Shown: positions 16,487 to 24,452, counted from the first letter of the stretch. The stretch: 64,000 nt of DNA from VRUE01 sp963708115 (GCA_963708115.1 CAVPRX010000001.1:682001-746000), one strand, 5' to 3'. The notes: generated from the sequence alone by a model not told the origin. Numbers and translations are program-made.

Positions 16487-19400
16487 TTCGCACCTCCGCG
16501 GTTGTTGTGGCGTTTGTGGTGTTTGTGGTGTTGGCGCTTGGTGGGGCTCTTCACGCAGCGCGCCTTGCCTTTGCGCTTCACCGCGTGGCGGCCCTTGGGG
16601 CAGCGCCCCGAGCCTTTGCCGGTGGCCGGGTTGCCCGGGCCTTTGAAGCCCGCCGAGGCAGGCGTCTGATCATTCGGCGGCGATACCGAGGGCAGACACG
16701 CTTCGCCCTGGCACTCGGCGGCGCCTGCTTCGGGCGGGAAGCCGCCGCCTTCGCGGGCGACGTAGAGGTCGACCAGGTCGTCTTTGTCGGGCGAGAGCAG
16801 CTGGTCACGGGTCGTGAAGAAGACGCTCTTGCCGCTCGGGTCCATCGTCATGAAGTTGGAGTCGTCGCCGGAGCGACCGGGCGAGATCAGCCGCACGCAG
16901 CCCGCGGCGCGCGTGCAGTCGCCGATTCCTTCGGGCTCGAACTCATAGACGTCTTCGACCCGGCCGTTGGTGTCGAAGGGGCTGAGTGCGTCCTGGCTGT
17001 CGAAGAAGAGTCGCCCGGAGTTGGTCAGGTAGCGCGGCGGGGGCAGCGTGGAGGCGCCGGAGAGCTGCAACAGGTGGCCGGCGCCGTGGGGCGGGGCGCC
17101 GGTGCGGTTGCAGGAGGGGCAGCCCAGCTTCCCGGTTTCAGCCTGGTAGAGGAAGACCTCCGCGCAGGGACCGCTGACGAAGCCTCCTGCATTATCGGTT
17201 TGGCAAGTGCCGGTGCTGTCAAAGCCGGTCAGCTGCCCGCTGGACCCGAAGGCGAACCAGCGCCCGTCGGGACTGGCCGCGGCATTGCGATGGGCCGGTC
17301 CAAGTTCCCACCAGTTTTCATTGCTGTCGGAAAGCAGCGTGGCGATGAAGGCGGACGTCCCTTCGTGCCAGGCGTAGAGGTTGAATTTGCCTGCCCCTTC
17401 CTGGGCTTTTGCCCCCTGCCCGTTTTCTTCTTCGCCGCTGAGGACTTTGGTGTCGACGAAGTAGACGCGCGAGAGGTCTTCGCTTTGGCCGACCACACCT
17501 TTGAAGCCGCCTTGGCCCTGGGTCAGGTCGACCGGCGGCGCTTCGAGGTCTTCGACGTCGAAGAGCAGCCCGTCTGAGAGCAGCACCCTGGAGCCGTCGG
17601 CGGCGGCGGTGAGGAAGCAGGTCCGCTGGGCCGGCAGAAGCGACGTGGCGCAGCTGCCGGGGTCGGGGACCTCGAGCGTCTCGCCTCCTTCGCGCACGTA
17701 GAGGTTGCCGTCTTCTTCGGAGGTCCAAAAGGCGCGCGAGCCGTCCTTTGAGATCGCGTGGAAGGTGAAGATCTCGGGGATGTTGGGGTTGCCTGCCCGC
17801 AACAGAGATCCGGAGCCGAAGACCGCGCCGGGGAGCGTTTCGGCGTTGCCGGGGGCGAAGTTGACGAGGTGCAGTTCCCCGCCGGAGCGTTCATAGAGGT
17901 TCGTCTTTGCTTCCGGACCGCCTTCGGCGTCTTCGGTCAGCGCGTCGTTGGCGCTGAAGAAGAGGCGCGAGAGGTCGGCCGAGCCGCCTGCGAAGGCGAG
18001 CTGCAGGGATTCGCCGGGGGGGCGGTTGGGCGGCGCTTCGGTGAGGAACGGCGAGAGCGCGGCCGGTTCGGCGCTCGGCTGGGTGTAGAGGTTGGAGAAT
18101 TCGGCCGGTGCTCCGCCGCCGAGGCCGTATCTGTTCTGGGCGAGCACTCCCAGGCCGAGGTCGGGGCTGAAGGCCTTATATCCGTTCTGGTTCCTGCCTC
18201 CCAGGCGCGAGGGGGTCAGGTTGACCGTCTGCCAGCCCGAGGCGGTGCGGCGGGCGATGTACTGGTTTTCGATCACTGCTCCCTCGTCGAAGGAGAAGGG
18301 GCTGCCCTCGTATGCGATCGCGTTGCCGTCCGGGGCGCTTTGGCGCGGGAAGAGTTCGTCGGAGGCACCCGGCTTGCATTCGACGGCGCAGCTGCTGACA
18401 TCGGGGTTGGCGGGATAGACCTGACCGCCGTGCTTTTGCGGCGGGGAGACCATCTCATAGGCCCGCCCGTCGGGCAGGGCGGAGGGTTCCACCGGGTAGG
18501 TGCGGAAGGTCTTGGCGAGGCCTTCGACCACACACTCTTTTTCCGGTTCGCCCGGGGAGCAGTTGCTCGTGGCGAGGATCCGGTAGCGGTAGGAAGTGTC
18601 GGCCGAAAGGCCGCTGACCGTCGTCGCCACCGGAATCACTTTCGAGCCTTCGATCCGCGCCCCGCCCAGCGGCGCTTCGAGCGCACCGGCGAAGCGATCG
18701 GTCGGTTCGTTTGCCTCATAGGCGGCGTCGGAGATGTACTGGAAGGCGTAGCGGGTCACGCTGCCTTTTGGGTCGAGCTTGCCTTCCAGGCGGGCCGAGC
18801 TCGAAGTCACGGCCGAGACCGACTCCGCGATGACCACCGGCGGTACTTCGACCGGCGGGGCGAAGACGTAGCCCATCGAGCTTTCGTGTTCCCAGTTGGT
18901 TTGTGGATTTTTCTCTTCCCCCCCTTCCGAGTCCGGCGAGCCCGCGTAGAGCACGCCGGCCGGCCTGCCGGCACCGAACTGGCGCACCGGGTCCACCGCC
19001 AGCCCACCCATGTTGAATCTCGCCGGAGCGAATTCGATCGCTTCGGCTTCAGTGAATTTGCCCCCCGCGCAGGGATTCAATCGGTGCAGCTTTTTGTCCT
19101 GATAGGAGAAGAAGACGACTTCGCCCGTCAGCGGGTTGACCGTGATCGAGGTGATCCCGCCTTTTTTGAATTTGAAGCTGCAGATCGGCGGGTCGGCGGG
19201 ATGGGTCGGGTCGTACTTTTCGATCTGAGTCAAACCGCCTACGTATACGTGTCCGGCTGCGTCGGCCACCGGACGTTCCGGAATGGCGCCCACCGCCAGG
19301 TCGCGCGACTGCCCCGCGTATTCGTATTCCGCGTAGTTGCCGGGGGTTTTCGGCTTGAACACCATCAACCGGCTGGAATCGAAGACGTAGACTTCTCCCG

Positions 19401-20088
19401 CGGCGTTCACGGCGATTCCCCCGCGATCGCCGCCGTTATGGATCTTTCCAGGGCTTTCCGCCACGGTTTCGCTGCCGGCGGCCTGCTCGCCGAAGCGCGC
19501 GATCACTTCCGAGCCGTCGGCGCTGTACTCGGTGATCAGCGGAGCGCCTTGGCCGCCTACGGCGGCGAGTACGTACACGTTGCCGGTCGTTTGGTCGACA
19601 TCGACGTCGTTGAAATATTCGGCGCCGTCGGGTCTCGGCGGACAATGCGGGTTGGCGGCTTCCCCTTCGGGGCCGCAGCGTTCGTAGGGTGACTTCCCTT
19701 CTCCTACCCTTTTTTCTTCCGATCCTTTGGTCGTTACGGTCCACGCCTCGCTGAAGCTGCGGTCGGGGTTGTAGCGGGCGACCCCAGCCCCCCCTCCCCC
19801 TGCTTTGTTGACCACCGCATAGATCGTCCCCGCCGGCACACCGCCCACCCCGGTGTAGTTGACCGCCATGCCAGACAGGCTGCCCAGCTGCACCTCTTCG
19901 GGAAATTCTCCTTGTTTTTCGGTCGTCTTCAGCAGCCCGGGGACGCCGGCGAAGTTGCCTACCTGCTGGTAGGCGGCCGAAGCCGGACCCGCCGCGAGCA
20001 GAGCAAGGACAAGGGTCGCCGCGAGCAGTGCGCCGATGCGCGCGAGGAAGGTACGAACCTGCTTCGGGGTGTGTTCCGCTTGCCTCAT
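16483..20088 (-). CDS. Large secreted double-propeller protein A, copy 2
   Basis: 1201 aa from the ATG at 20088, which has GAGGAG a few bases upstream; the reading can be extended to 20142 but that falls in the terminator-like hairpin. Signal peptide (LLAATLVLALLAAGPASA), then AYQQVGNFAGVPG as in copy 1, NHL-like propeller, fibronectin-like linker (SYRYRILATSNC), second TolB-like propeller and a basic tail with two cysteines (CPKGRHAVKRKGKARC) rich in His and Lys. Less similar to copy 1 than the two B proteins are to each other, with several insertions. First gene of the four-gene operon. Confidence 0.85.
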   Translation of the reverse strand: MRQAEHTPKQVRTFLARIGALLAATLVLALLAAGPASAAYQQVGNFAGVPGLLKTTEKQGEFPEEVQLGSLSGMAVNYTGVGGVPAGTIYAVVNKAGGGGAGVARYNPDRSFSEAWTVTTKGSEEKRVGEGKSPYERCGPEGEAANPHCPPRPDGAEYFNDVDVDQTTGNVYVLAAVGGQGAPLITEYSADGSEVIARFGEQAAGSETVAESPGKIHNGGDRGGIAVNAAGEVYVFDSSRLMVFKPKTPGNYAEYEYAGQSRDLAVGAIPERPVADAAGHVYVGGLTQIEKYDPTHPADPPICSFKFKKGGITSITVNPLTGEVVFFSYQDKKLHRLNPCAGGKFTEAEAIEFAPARFNMGGLAVDPVRQFGAGRPAGVLYAGSPDSEGGEEKNPQTNWEHESSMGYVFAPPVEVPPVVIAESVSAVTSSSARLEGKLDPKGSVTRYAFQYISDAAYEANEPTDRFAGALEAPLGGARIEGSKVIPVATTVSGLSADTSYRYRILATSNCSPGEPEKECVVEGLAKTFRTYPVEPSALPDGRAYEMVSPPQKHGGQVYPANPDVSSCAVECKPGASDELFPRQSAPDGNAIAYEGSPFSFDEGAVIENQYIARRTASGWQTVNLTPSRLGGRNQNGYKAFSPDLGLGVLAQNRYGLGGGAPAEFSNLYTQPSAEPAALSPFLTEAPPNRPPGESLQLAFAGGSADLSRLFFSANDALTEDAEGGPEAKTNLYERSGGELHLVNFAPGNAETLPGAVFGSGSLLRAGNPNIPEIFTFHAISKDGSRAFWTSEEDGNLYVREGGETLEVPDPGSCATSLLPAQRTCFLTAAADGSRVLLSDGLLFDVEDLEAPPVDLTQGQGGFKGVVGQSEDLSRVYFVDTKVLSGEEENGQGAKAQEGAGKFNLYAWHEGTSAFIATLLSDSNENWWELGPAHRNAAASPDGRWFAFGSSGQLTGFDSTGTCQTDNAGGFVSGPCAEVFLYQAETGKLGCPSCNRTGAPPHGAGHLLQLSGASTLPPPRYLTNSGRLFFDSQDALSPFDTNGRVEDVYEFEPEGIGDCTRAAGCVRLISPGRSGDDSNFMTMDPSGKSVFFTTRDQLLSPDKDDLVDLYVAREGGGFPPEAGAAECQGEACLPSVSPPNDQTPASAGFKGPGNPATGKGSGRCPKGRHAVKRKGKARCVKSPTKRQHHKHHKRHNNRGGAK

Positions 20089-20127
20089 CTGCGCTCCTCG
20101 TGGTCGGTGATGCGATCGGATCCAAGG

Positions 20128-20161
20128 ACCACCGCCGGCCACTCCTCTGGCCGGCGGTGGT
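20128..20161 (-). terminator. Strong hairpin between collagen-like gene and A-B operon
   Basis: A perfect 14-bp inverted repeat (20128-20141 and 20148-20161) with a 6-base loop begins ten bases after the stop of the collagen-like gene. No T-run follows on the minus strand. It probably ends or attenuates transcription from the promoter at 21026-21054; read-through would feed the A-B-A-B operon, whose own leader begins here. Confidence 0.6.
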
Positions 20162-20170
20162 TAGTCATTG

Positions 20171-20950
20171 CTAGGGAGCCGTTACTGCCCAGGTTCCCCA
20201 GATGCGGACCGCGGCCGGTAATTCAGGTTCACCGACAAGAACGCGGCCCGCGATGCGGGCGCCGCTCACACCGTAGGTACCAGCGCCTCCTTCACCCAGG
20301 GCAAATTCAGGCGAAAACACCTGAGGGGCGGGTGCGCCTTCCATCGTCCCTTCGACAAATTCACTACTCGTGTAGAGGCAGAGCTTGCCGGCGGGCGCGG
20401 TGGGCTCAGCGGCGGTGCCTTTGCAGCCGCTGGTGCCGACGGTTTTCCCTTCTTCGATTTCTTCGGTTTCTTCCTTGGTGAAGCCGAAGGCACTTTCTGC
20501 ACCGCCGGGGTTCGCAAGCGGGATCGGGAAAGAGATGTCGGTTTCGAACACGATGACGGACGTCGTCACTACCGAGGTGGTCCAGGTCCCCGTCTCCGTC
20601 TTGCCAGAGGGGAGCGTTCCGCCCGCGGTCCAGGGAGAGCCTTCTTTGCCCTGAATGCCCTGTTTACCGGTGGCGCCGGTATCGCCCTTGTCACCCTTAG
20701 CGCCGTTGGAGCCATTGGACCCGTTGTCGCCCTTGGCGCCCGCGGGTCCCGCCGCTCCTGCAGGGCCAGTGCCCTGGAAGCTTTTGGCGATGCTTTTGAC
20801 TTCTTTCTTCTGCTTGCTGTTGAGGCCCGCGGCTGCCCAGGCGCCGCCGACCATGGCGAAGACGAGGGCGAGGATCGCGACGGTTAGGCCGGCCTTGCCG
20901 AAGGGTTCGCGAAGGCGTTTGCCTGCACGGCTGTTCCGTGGTGAGAGCAT
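20171..20950 (-). CDS. Collagen-like repeat membrane/surface protein
   Basis: 259 aa. A short basic N-terminus precedes one hydrophobic segment (VAILALVFAMVGGAWAAAG, residues ~25-43), then a collagen-like Gly-X-Y run (~62-107, with units such as GPAGAAGPAGAKGDNG and GDKGDTGATG), and a C-terminal globular domain of ~150 residues with two cysteines. Many Thermoleophilia encode similar proteins with an uncleaved-looking signal or anchor before short collagen repeats. It should sit on the outer face of the membrane, with trimer formation possible through the repeats. It lies immediately upstream of the A-B operon and shares its promoter type with the gene at 1-1659, so the three sets may be one surface programme. 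Confidence 0.82.
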   Translation of the reverse strand: MLSPRNSRAGKRLREPFGKAGLTVAILALVFAMVGGAWAAAGLNSKQKKEVKSIAKSFQGTGPAGAAGPAGAKGDNGSNGSNGAKGDKGDTGATGKQGIQGKEGSPWTAGGTLPSGKTETGTWTTSVVTTSVIVFETDISFPIPLANPGGAESAFGFTKEETEEIEEGKTVGTSGCKGTAAEPTAPAGKLCLYTSSEFVEGTMEGAPAPQVFSPEFALGEGGAGTYGVSGARIAGRVLVGEPELPAAVRIWGTWAVTAP

Positions 20951-21025
20951 CGAATCTTCTCCTTGTCCCGTTTCCCTGTATCGGGTGCTGCCGCGATCGC
21001 CCTCCCTATGAGCGCCGCTGCGAGA

Positions 21026-21054
21026 AGGATAAAAGAAACCGTTTACAAATGCAA
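21026..21054 (-). promoter_or_regulatory. Sigma70-like promoter, copy 2 of a shared element
   Basis: TTGCAT (21049-21054) and TATCCT (21026-21031) on the minus strand with a 17-bp spacer identical to that of the copy at 1778-1806. It lies about 75 bp before the collagen-like start at 20950. The region 20951-21147 otherwise contains only the divergent toxin-antitoxin operator. Confidence 0.62.
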
Positions 21055-21120
21055 GGAGATGTTTTTGAGATGAAGGTTTGCGATTCTCGAATCGGCCTGC
21101 CTTGCCCCTGATGAGACCCG

Positions 21121-21140
21121 CTGTATCACGCGTGATACAG
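21121..21140. promoter_or_regulatory. 20-bp perfect palindrome, likely antitoxin operator
   Basis: CTGTATCACGCGTGATACAG ends seven bases before the antitoxin ATG and there is no ribosome-binding sequence between them. Phd/YefM antitoxins bind such palindromes to repress their own operons, so this is most likely the autoregulatory site, and the mRNA may be leaderless. Confidence 0.7.
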
Positions 21141-21147
21141 TACGTGC

Positions 21148-21384
21148 ATGTCCGAGGTGAGCATTCGCGATCTGCGTAATCACGGTGGCGATGTCGTCGA
21201 TCGCGCTGCGCGCGGCGAGCGAATAACGATTACGCGCTCTGGGCGGCCGGTTGCTGAGTTGCGGCGGCTTGACCTTGAGCCGTTGACGGCTGAGGAGCTG
21301 ATCGCGCGCCGCAGGAACTTGCCTCGGGTTGACTATGAGGAAATGCGCACCGAGCTCGACTCGATCATCGACCCGTCGCTGTGA
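21148..21384 (+). CDS. Phd/YefM-type antitoxin
   Basis: 78 aa. MSEVSIRDLRNHGGDVVDRA followed by GERITITRSGRPVAEL is the classic Phd/YefM fold: an N-terminal DNA-binding half (~1-50) and an acidic C-terminal tail (~55-78) that would wrap the toxin. It is followed two bases later by a PIN-domain toxin and preceded by a perfect palindrome. Role: neutralises the toxin and represses the operon. Confidence 0.9.
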   Translation: MSEVSIRDLRNHGGDVVDRAARGERITITRSGRPVAELRRLDLEPLTAEELIARRRNLPRVDYEEMRTELDSIIDPSL

Positions 21385-21385
21385 T

Positions 21386-21802
21386 GTGGAGGCGGGCGGG
21401 CGACACGAGATCGGGATTCTCGATACCAACGCCCTGATCAACCTCGAGCGGATCAAGCCGGAGCACCTTCCCCGCAAAGCGTTGATCACGACCGTGACGC
21501 TGGCCGAGCTCTCGGTCGGGCCTCTCACCGCCAAGTCCGAGGCCATCGCGGCTGAAAGGCAAACCCATCTTCAAATGGCCGAGGCAGACTTCACTCCGCT
21601 CCCCTTCGATGCCGATGCGGCGCGGGCATTCGGACGGGTGGCGGTCTCGCTGCGGCAGGCAGGGAGGAAACCGTCGGCGCGAACTTATGACGCGATGATC
21701 GCCGCGATCGCACTCGCCAACGACCTGCCGATCCACACCTGCAACCCGGACGACTTCGCGGGTATCGACGGGCTCGAGGTTGCTGCAGTCCCAGTGCCCT
21801 AG
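21386..21802 (+). CDS. vapC: VapC-type PIN-domain toxin
   Basis: 138 aa from the GTG at 21386, chosen because it follows the antitoxin stop directly; a reading from 21329 would lie inside the antitoxin gene. The PIN acidic residues are present: Asp in IGILDTNALI, Glu in VTLAELSVGP, Asp in TYDAMIAAIA, and Asp in CNPDDFAG. PIN toxins are metal-dependent ribonucleases that cut tRNA or rRNA. Paired with a Phd/YefM-type rather than AbrB-type antitoxin, unlike the second pair at 61.2-61.9 kb. Confidence 0.9.
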   Translation: MEAGGRHEIGILDTNALINLERIKPEHLPRKALITTVTLAELSVGPLTAKSEAIAAERQTHLQMAEADFTPLPFDADAARAFGRVAVSLRQAGRKPSARTYDAMIAAIALANDLPIHTCNPDDFAGIDGLEVAAVPVP

Positions 21803-21807
21803 CGACG

Positions 21808-21891
21808 CTACGCCGCCAACCGCTTGGCCTCCCGGCGACCAAGATATGGCGCGAGGGCAAGCTCGGCGAGCGGCCTTGCTGCGGGCATCGC
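21808..21891 (-). pseudogene. C-terminal tail of a TetR-family gene, in frame after the ATPase stop
   Basis: Directly after the TGA of the ATPase gene (21892-21894) the same frame stays open for 27 codons to a TAG at 21808 and encodes ...LAELALAPYLGRREAKRLAA. The end of the TetR gene at 23063 reads LVELALAPYIGREEAKRLAA. The match shows a TetR 3' end left on the far side of the ATPase gene, as expected if the ATPase with its promoter was inserted next to, or duplicated with, a TetR tail. Too short to be a functional gene. Confidence 0.65.
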
Positions 21892-23016
21892 TCAACCTCG
21901 ATCCACTCCCTGCCGCAGCCACCGCGCGAGGAACGGATCTGTGACGCTGAAGCGGCCACTGTCGCTCCTGATATGGCCCTCTGCCACGAGAACGTCGCGC
22001 GCCTGCTGCGCGGTGCTCTTGCCCAGCCCCATCGATTCGAGCGACGATTTCGAGAGGAGCGCCGCCTGGCCCTCGACAACCGAGCCCAGAACCTGGCGCT
22101 GAGCTCGGGTCAGGCCCGACCACAGTTGCTCCAACTCACCGGCGGCGGCGCGCAGTGCCTCGGCCTCGGCAGCGCGCACGCCGGCTTCACTCAGCCGTGG
22201 CTGCTGCCAGAGGAAGTGCGCGACCATCGCGGCCCGTTGAGGGTGACCGGCCGTGCCCGCCGCAAGCGCGGAGGCAGATTCTGCCGGGAGAGATCTGCCT
22301 CCGGCCTGGAAATGTCCGATCACCCAGGAGGCGATGGCAACGGTCGGGAGGGGCGACAAGGTCACCTCGCGCGCTTGCCCGAAAAGCGGGCGGCTGCGGT
22401 CCTCGAACAGCGCACGTAGGAGCGACGCCTGGCTTCCGGCGTAGCAGTAGGAGGCGACGCCCACATGGTGCTGAACGTGGCTGCGCACGAGTCCGTCGAG
22501 ATCCTCCCCCGCCGTCAGAAGATCCTGGAACTCGTCGAACACGACCAGGATCCGTCGTTTCTCCGTAGCGGCGAGACGCTCGGGCAGTGCTAGAAGCGCA
22601 TGGAGTCGTGCAAGAGGGCGCTCCCCTCTGTCCGCCCGCCGTCCGCGCACGCTTGCCCGAGCGACACCGGGGATCCCCGCCTCAATCGCCGCCTCGAACT
22701 CGCGGTTGACCTTCTTCCACACGCTGCGCGTCCCGGTGCGATCGAGACCACGCCGCCATCCGTCGTGGAGGCGCTCCGCCACATCCTCGATCGTCCGCGC
22801 CCGGGAGAAATCTGGAACGCAGACGATCCACCGACGAGCCCGCAGCTCGGCGGCGAGAGCGCCGATCAGCGTCGTCTTGCCGTAACGACGCGGCGCGGCC
22901 AGGCGACTCGTCTGTCCCCCCTCCGCAAGCTCGGCAAGGAGCGTGCGCTCGTCTGGCCGATCGATGGCATCTTGCGGCGGCAGGGGCCGACCGTAGGAAA
23001 ATGGATTTGCCGTCAT
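21892..23016 (-). CDS. AAA/archaeal-type ATPase with C-terminal winged helix
   Basis: 374 aa. Walker A is APRRYGKTT (residues 41-49), Walker B is RILVVFDEFQDLL (~155-167), and a sensor-type segment follows (YCYAGSQASLL). The last ~80 residues (TRAQRQVLGSVVEGQAALLS, then KSTAQQARDVLVAEGHI) look like a winged helix, as in the ATPase_2 (PF01637) group of STAND-related proteins. The start at 23016 sits beside two GTAC-type inverted repeats and has no evident ribosome site, so translation may be leaderless. Such genes are often mobile and their cellular role is unknown; control of a neighbouring gene or defence is possible but not shown here. Confidence 0.8.
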   Translation of the reverse strand: MTANPFSYGRPLPPQDAIDRPDERTLLAELAEGGQTSRLAAPRRYGKTTLIGALAAELRARRWIVCVPDFSRARTIEDVAERLHDGWRRGLDRTGTRSVWKKVNREFEAAIEAGIPGVARASVRGRRADRGERPLARLHALLALPERLAATEKRRILVVFDEFQDLLTAGEDLDGLVRSHVQHHVGVASYCYAGSQASLLRALFEDRSRPLFGQAREVTLSPLPTVAIASWVIGHFQAGGRSLPAESASALAAGTAGHPQRAAMVAHFLWQQPRLSEAGVRAAEAEALRAAAGELEQLWSGLTRAQRQVLGSVVEGQAALLSKSSLESMGLGKSTAQQARDVLVAEGHIRSDSGRFSVTDPFLARWLRQGVDRG

Positions 23017-23054
23017 TGGTACAGCGAGAGTGTACCAGTACAGGCTGACTGTAC
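23017..23054. promoter_or_regulatory. Two adjacent inverted repeats with GTAC cores
   Basis: TGGTACA-7-TGTACCA (23017-23037) is followed at once by GTACAG-5-CTGTAC (23038-23054). Both are perfect and lie between the ATPase start and the TetR tail ending at 23063. They form four evenly arranged GTAC half-sites, a typical layout for a cooperative repressor or autoregulatory site. Confidence 0.55.
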
Positions 23055-23062
23055 CCGGCGCC

Positions 23063-23738
23063 CTATGCGGCCAGGCGCTTGGCCTCTTCGCGGCCGATGT
23101 AGGGGGCGAGGGCGAGCTCGACGAGGTCCGGGAGGAGCTCGGGAAGGCGCTGAGCGCCGCCGCTGTTGAGGCGGCGGACGATCAGGGTGGCGATGCCGCC
23201 GATCGAGGGCCTGGTCGCGGACTTCCATGTCGAGCTCGGAGGGTGGCGGCTCGGGGCGCAGGGTCACGGCCAGGAGCTGCATCGCCTCGCGGTAGCGGGC
23301 GGCGACTCGCCGCCCGCGGCGAGGGGCTCGATCAGGAAGCAGCGGGCGACGGCGGGGTCGCGGGAGAGGACGTCGAGCAGGGCGGCGAGGCGGGCGCGGG
23401 CGCGGTCGGGCCACGGCTCCGCCGCCCCCGGCGCCGTCGAGCATCGAGTCGAGGACGTGGGTCTCGATCATCTCGTAGGCGGCGAGGAAGCAGTCTTCCT
23501 TGCCCTCGAAGTACTCGTAGAAGGTGCGGCGGGAGATCTTCGCCGCGGCGGTGATGCGCGGCGATCGTGGTCGCGTTGTAGCCGTGCTCGGCGACCGCCT
23601 CGACGACGCCGTTGAGCAGGCGTTCGCGCTGGTTCTCGGCGACGAAGACGCGCGGCAGGCCGTGGCGGCCGGGGGGTAGCCGCTCGCCCCGGCAGGGCGA
23701 CGGTGCCGGCCGCTTGATCGAGGCGCGCCGTCAGCCAT
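23063..23738 (-). pseudogene. TetR/AcrR regulator 1, several frameshifts
   Basis: A TetR protein can be rebuilt only by changing frame at least three times. Pieces: VFVAENQRERLLNGVVEAV (N-terminal helix), then after a one-base shift ITAAAKISRRTFYEYFEGKE (recognition helix and the TFYEYF signature), then RYREAMQLLAVTLRPEPPPS, then the tail LALAPYIGREEAKRLAA. Shifts fall in G/C runs (near 23565 and near 23690). The start ATG at 23738 overlaps the stop of regulator 2 by eight bases. Either a decayed gene or poor consensus. Confidence 0.7.
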
Positions 23739-24383
23739 CGCCGAGGTAAGGGGCGAGGGCGATTTCGATCAGCTGCGGGTAGAGCGCCTCCAGCCCCTCG
23801 CCGTCGCCCGCTCGAGCCGCTCGCGCAGCAGCCAGGCGAGGGCGCCGGCGGTCGCCTCCTCGTGGGTGGCGGGCAGGTCCGGCGGGGCGGTGTCGAGCGC
23901 GCGACCCTCGCGCAGCTTCGCCGCGACGCGGTCGAGCGCCGCCTCGAAGTGGGCGCTCAGCTGCGGGCCCGCCGGTCTGCGCTTCGACCAAGCAGAGCCG
24001 CGACGCGCTCGGGCTCGGCGACGGTCAGCCGATCAGCAGCTCGCAACCCGGTCGCGATCCGCTCGGGCCAGGAGAGCTCCTCCGGCCGCCGGGTCGCCAT
24101 CCGCCGCCCAGCTCCTCCGCCCCCGCTTCGACCGCGCGGTCGAAGGCGGCGACGAAGCACTCTTCCTTGCCGTCGAAGAACTCGTAGAAGGTGACCGAGG
24201 AGACGCCGGCCTCCTTGACGAGCGCTTCGATCGAGGTGCCGGCGCAGCCGTGCGCGGCGATCAGCCTCTCGGCCGCGTCGAGGATCCGCTCACGCTGGGG
24301 CGCCGGGAGGGCGTCGCCGCGCCGCGTCCTCCCCCCGCCCCGGAGACGGCTTCGGAGGCCAGTCTTTGCGAGAGGTACTGCAT
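23731..24383 (-). pseudogene. TetR/AcrR regulator 2, several frameshifts
   Basis: Starts at 24383 (MQYLSQRLASEAV). The HTH reads RILDAAERLIAAHGCAGTSI and VKEAGVSSVTFYEFFDGKEE after a shift in the G-rich run near 24320; later pieces are HFEAALDRVAAKLREGRALD and GLEALYPQLIEIALAPYLGDG, in different frames. At least three shifts are needed. Motifs are well preserved despite the broken frame, which favours sequence error over long-term decay. Divergent from regulator 3. Confidence 0.7.
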
Positions 24384-24452
24384 GAGCTCGAGAGTAGCCG
24401 ACTTGAGAAAGATTTCATATCTGGCAAAAAAGGAGTAGTTTTTATAGGGCGT
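24384..24452. promoter_or_regulatory. AT-rich divergent promoter region of the TetR array
   Basis: The only clearly AT-rich stretch nearby (for example AAAGATTTCATATCTGGC and GTAGTTTTTATAGG) separates the starts of regulators 2 (minus) and 3 (plus). It must carry both promoters; individual hexamers cannot be assigned with confidence. Confidence 0.45.

Larger units (their letters stand above)
7450..20088 (-). repeat. Tandem duplication of a ~6.3-kb two-gene module (A-B)(A-B)
   Basis: Genes at 16483-20088 and 13718-16486 (A2, B2) repeat as 10236-13721 and 7450-10239 (A1, B1). Unit lengths are 6371 and 6272 bases. Each of the three junctions (16486/16483, 13721/13718, 10239/10236) is an ATGA overlap, including the junction created by the duplication itself. 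DNA similarity is strongest in the 3' halves of the B genes. Confidence 0.88.

Noticed and set aside
17758..19692. Long plus-strand open frame (644 codons) opposite protein A copy 2
   Set aside because: It mirrors the codon pattern of the minus-strand gene, lacks any domain, is rich in Arg/Gly/Val, and has no ribosome site. High GC content creates such frames throughout the window.
20088..20142. Upstream start at 20142 for protein A copy 2
   Set aside because: It lies inside the hairpin at 20128-20161 and has no ribosome site; ATG 20088 has GAGGAG and leads directly into the signal peptide.
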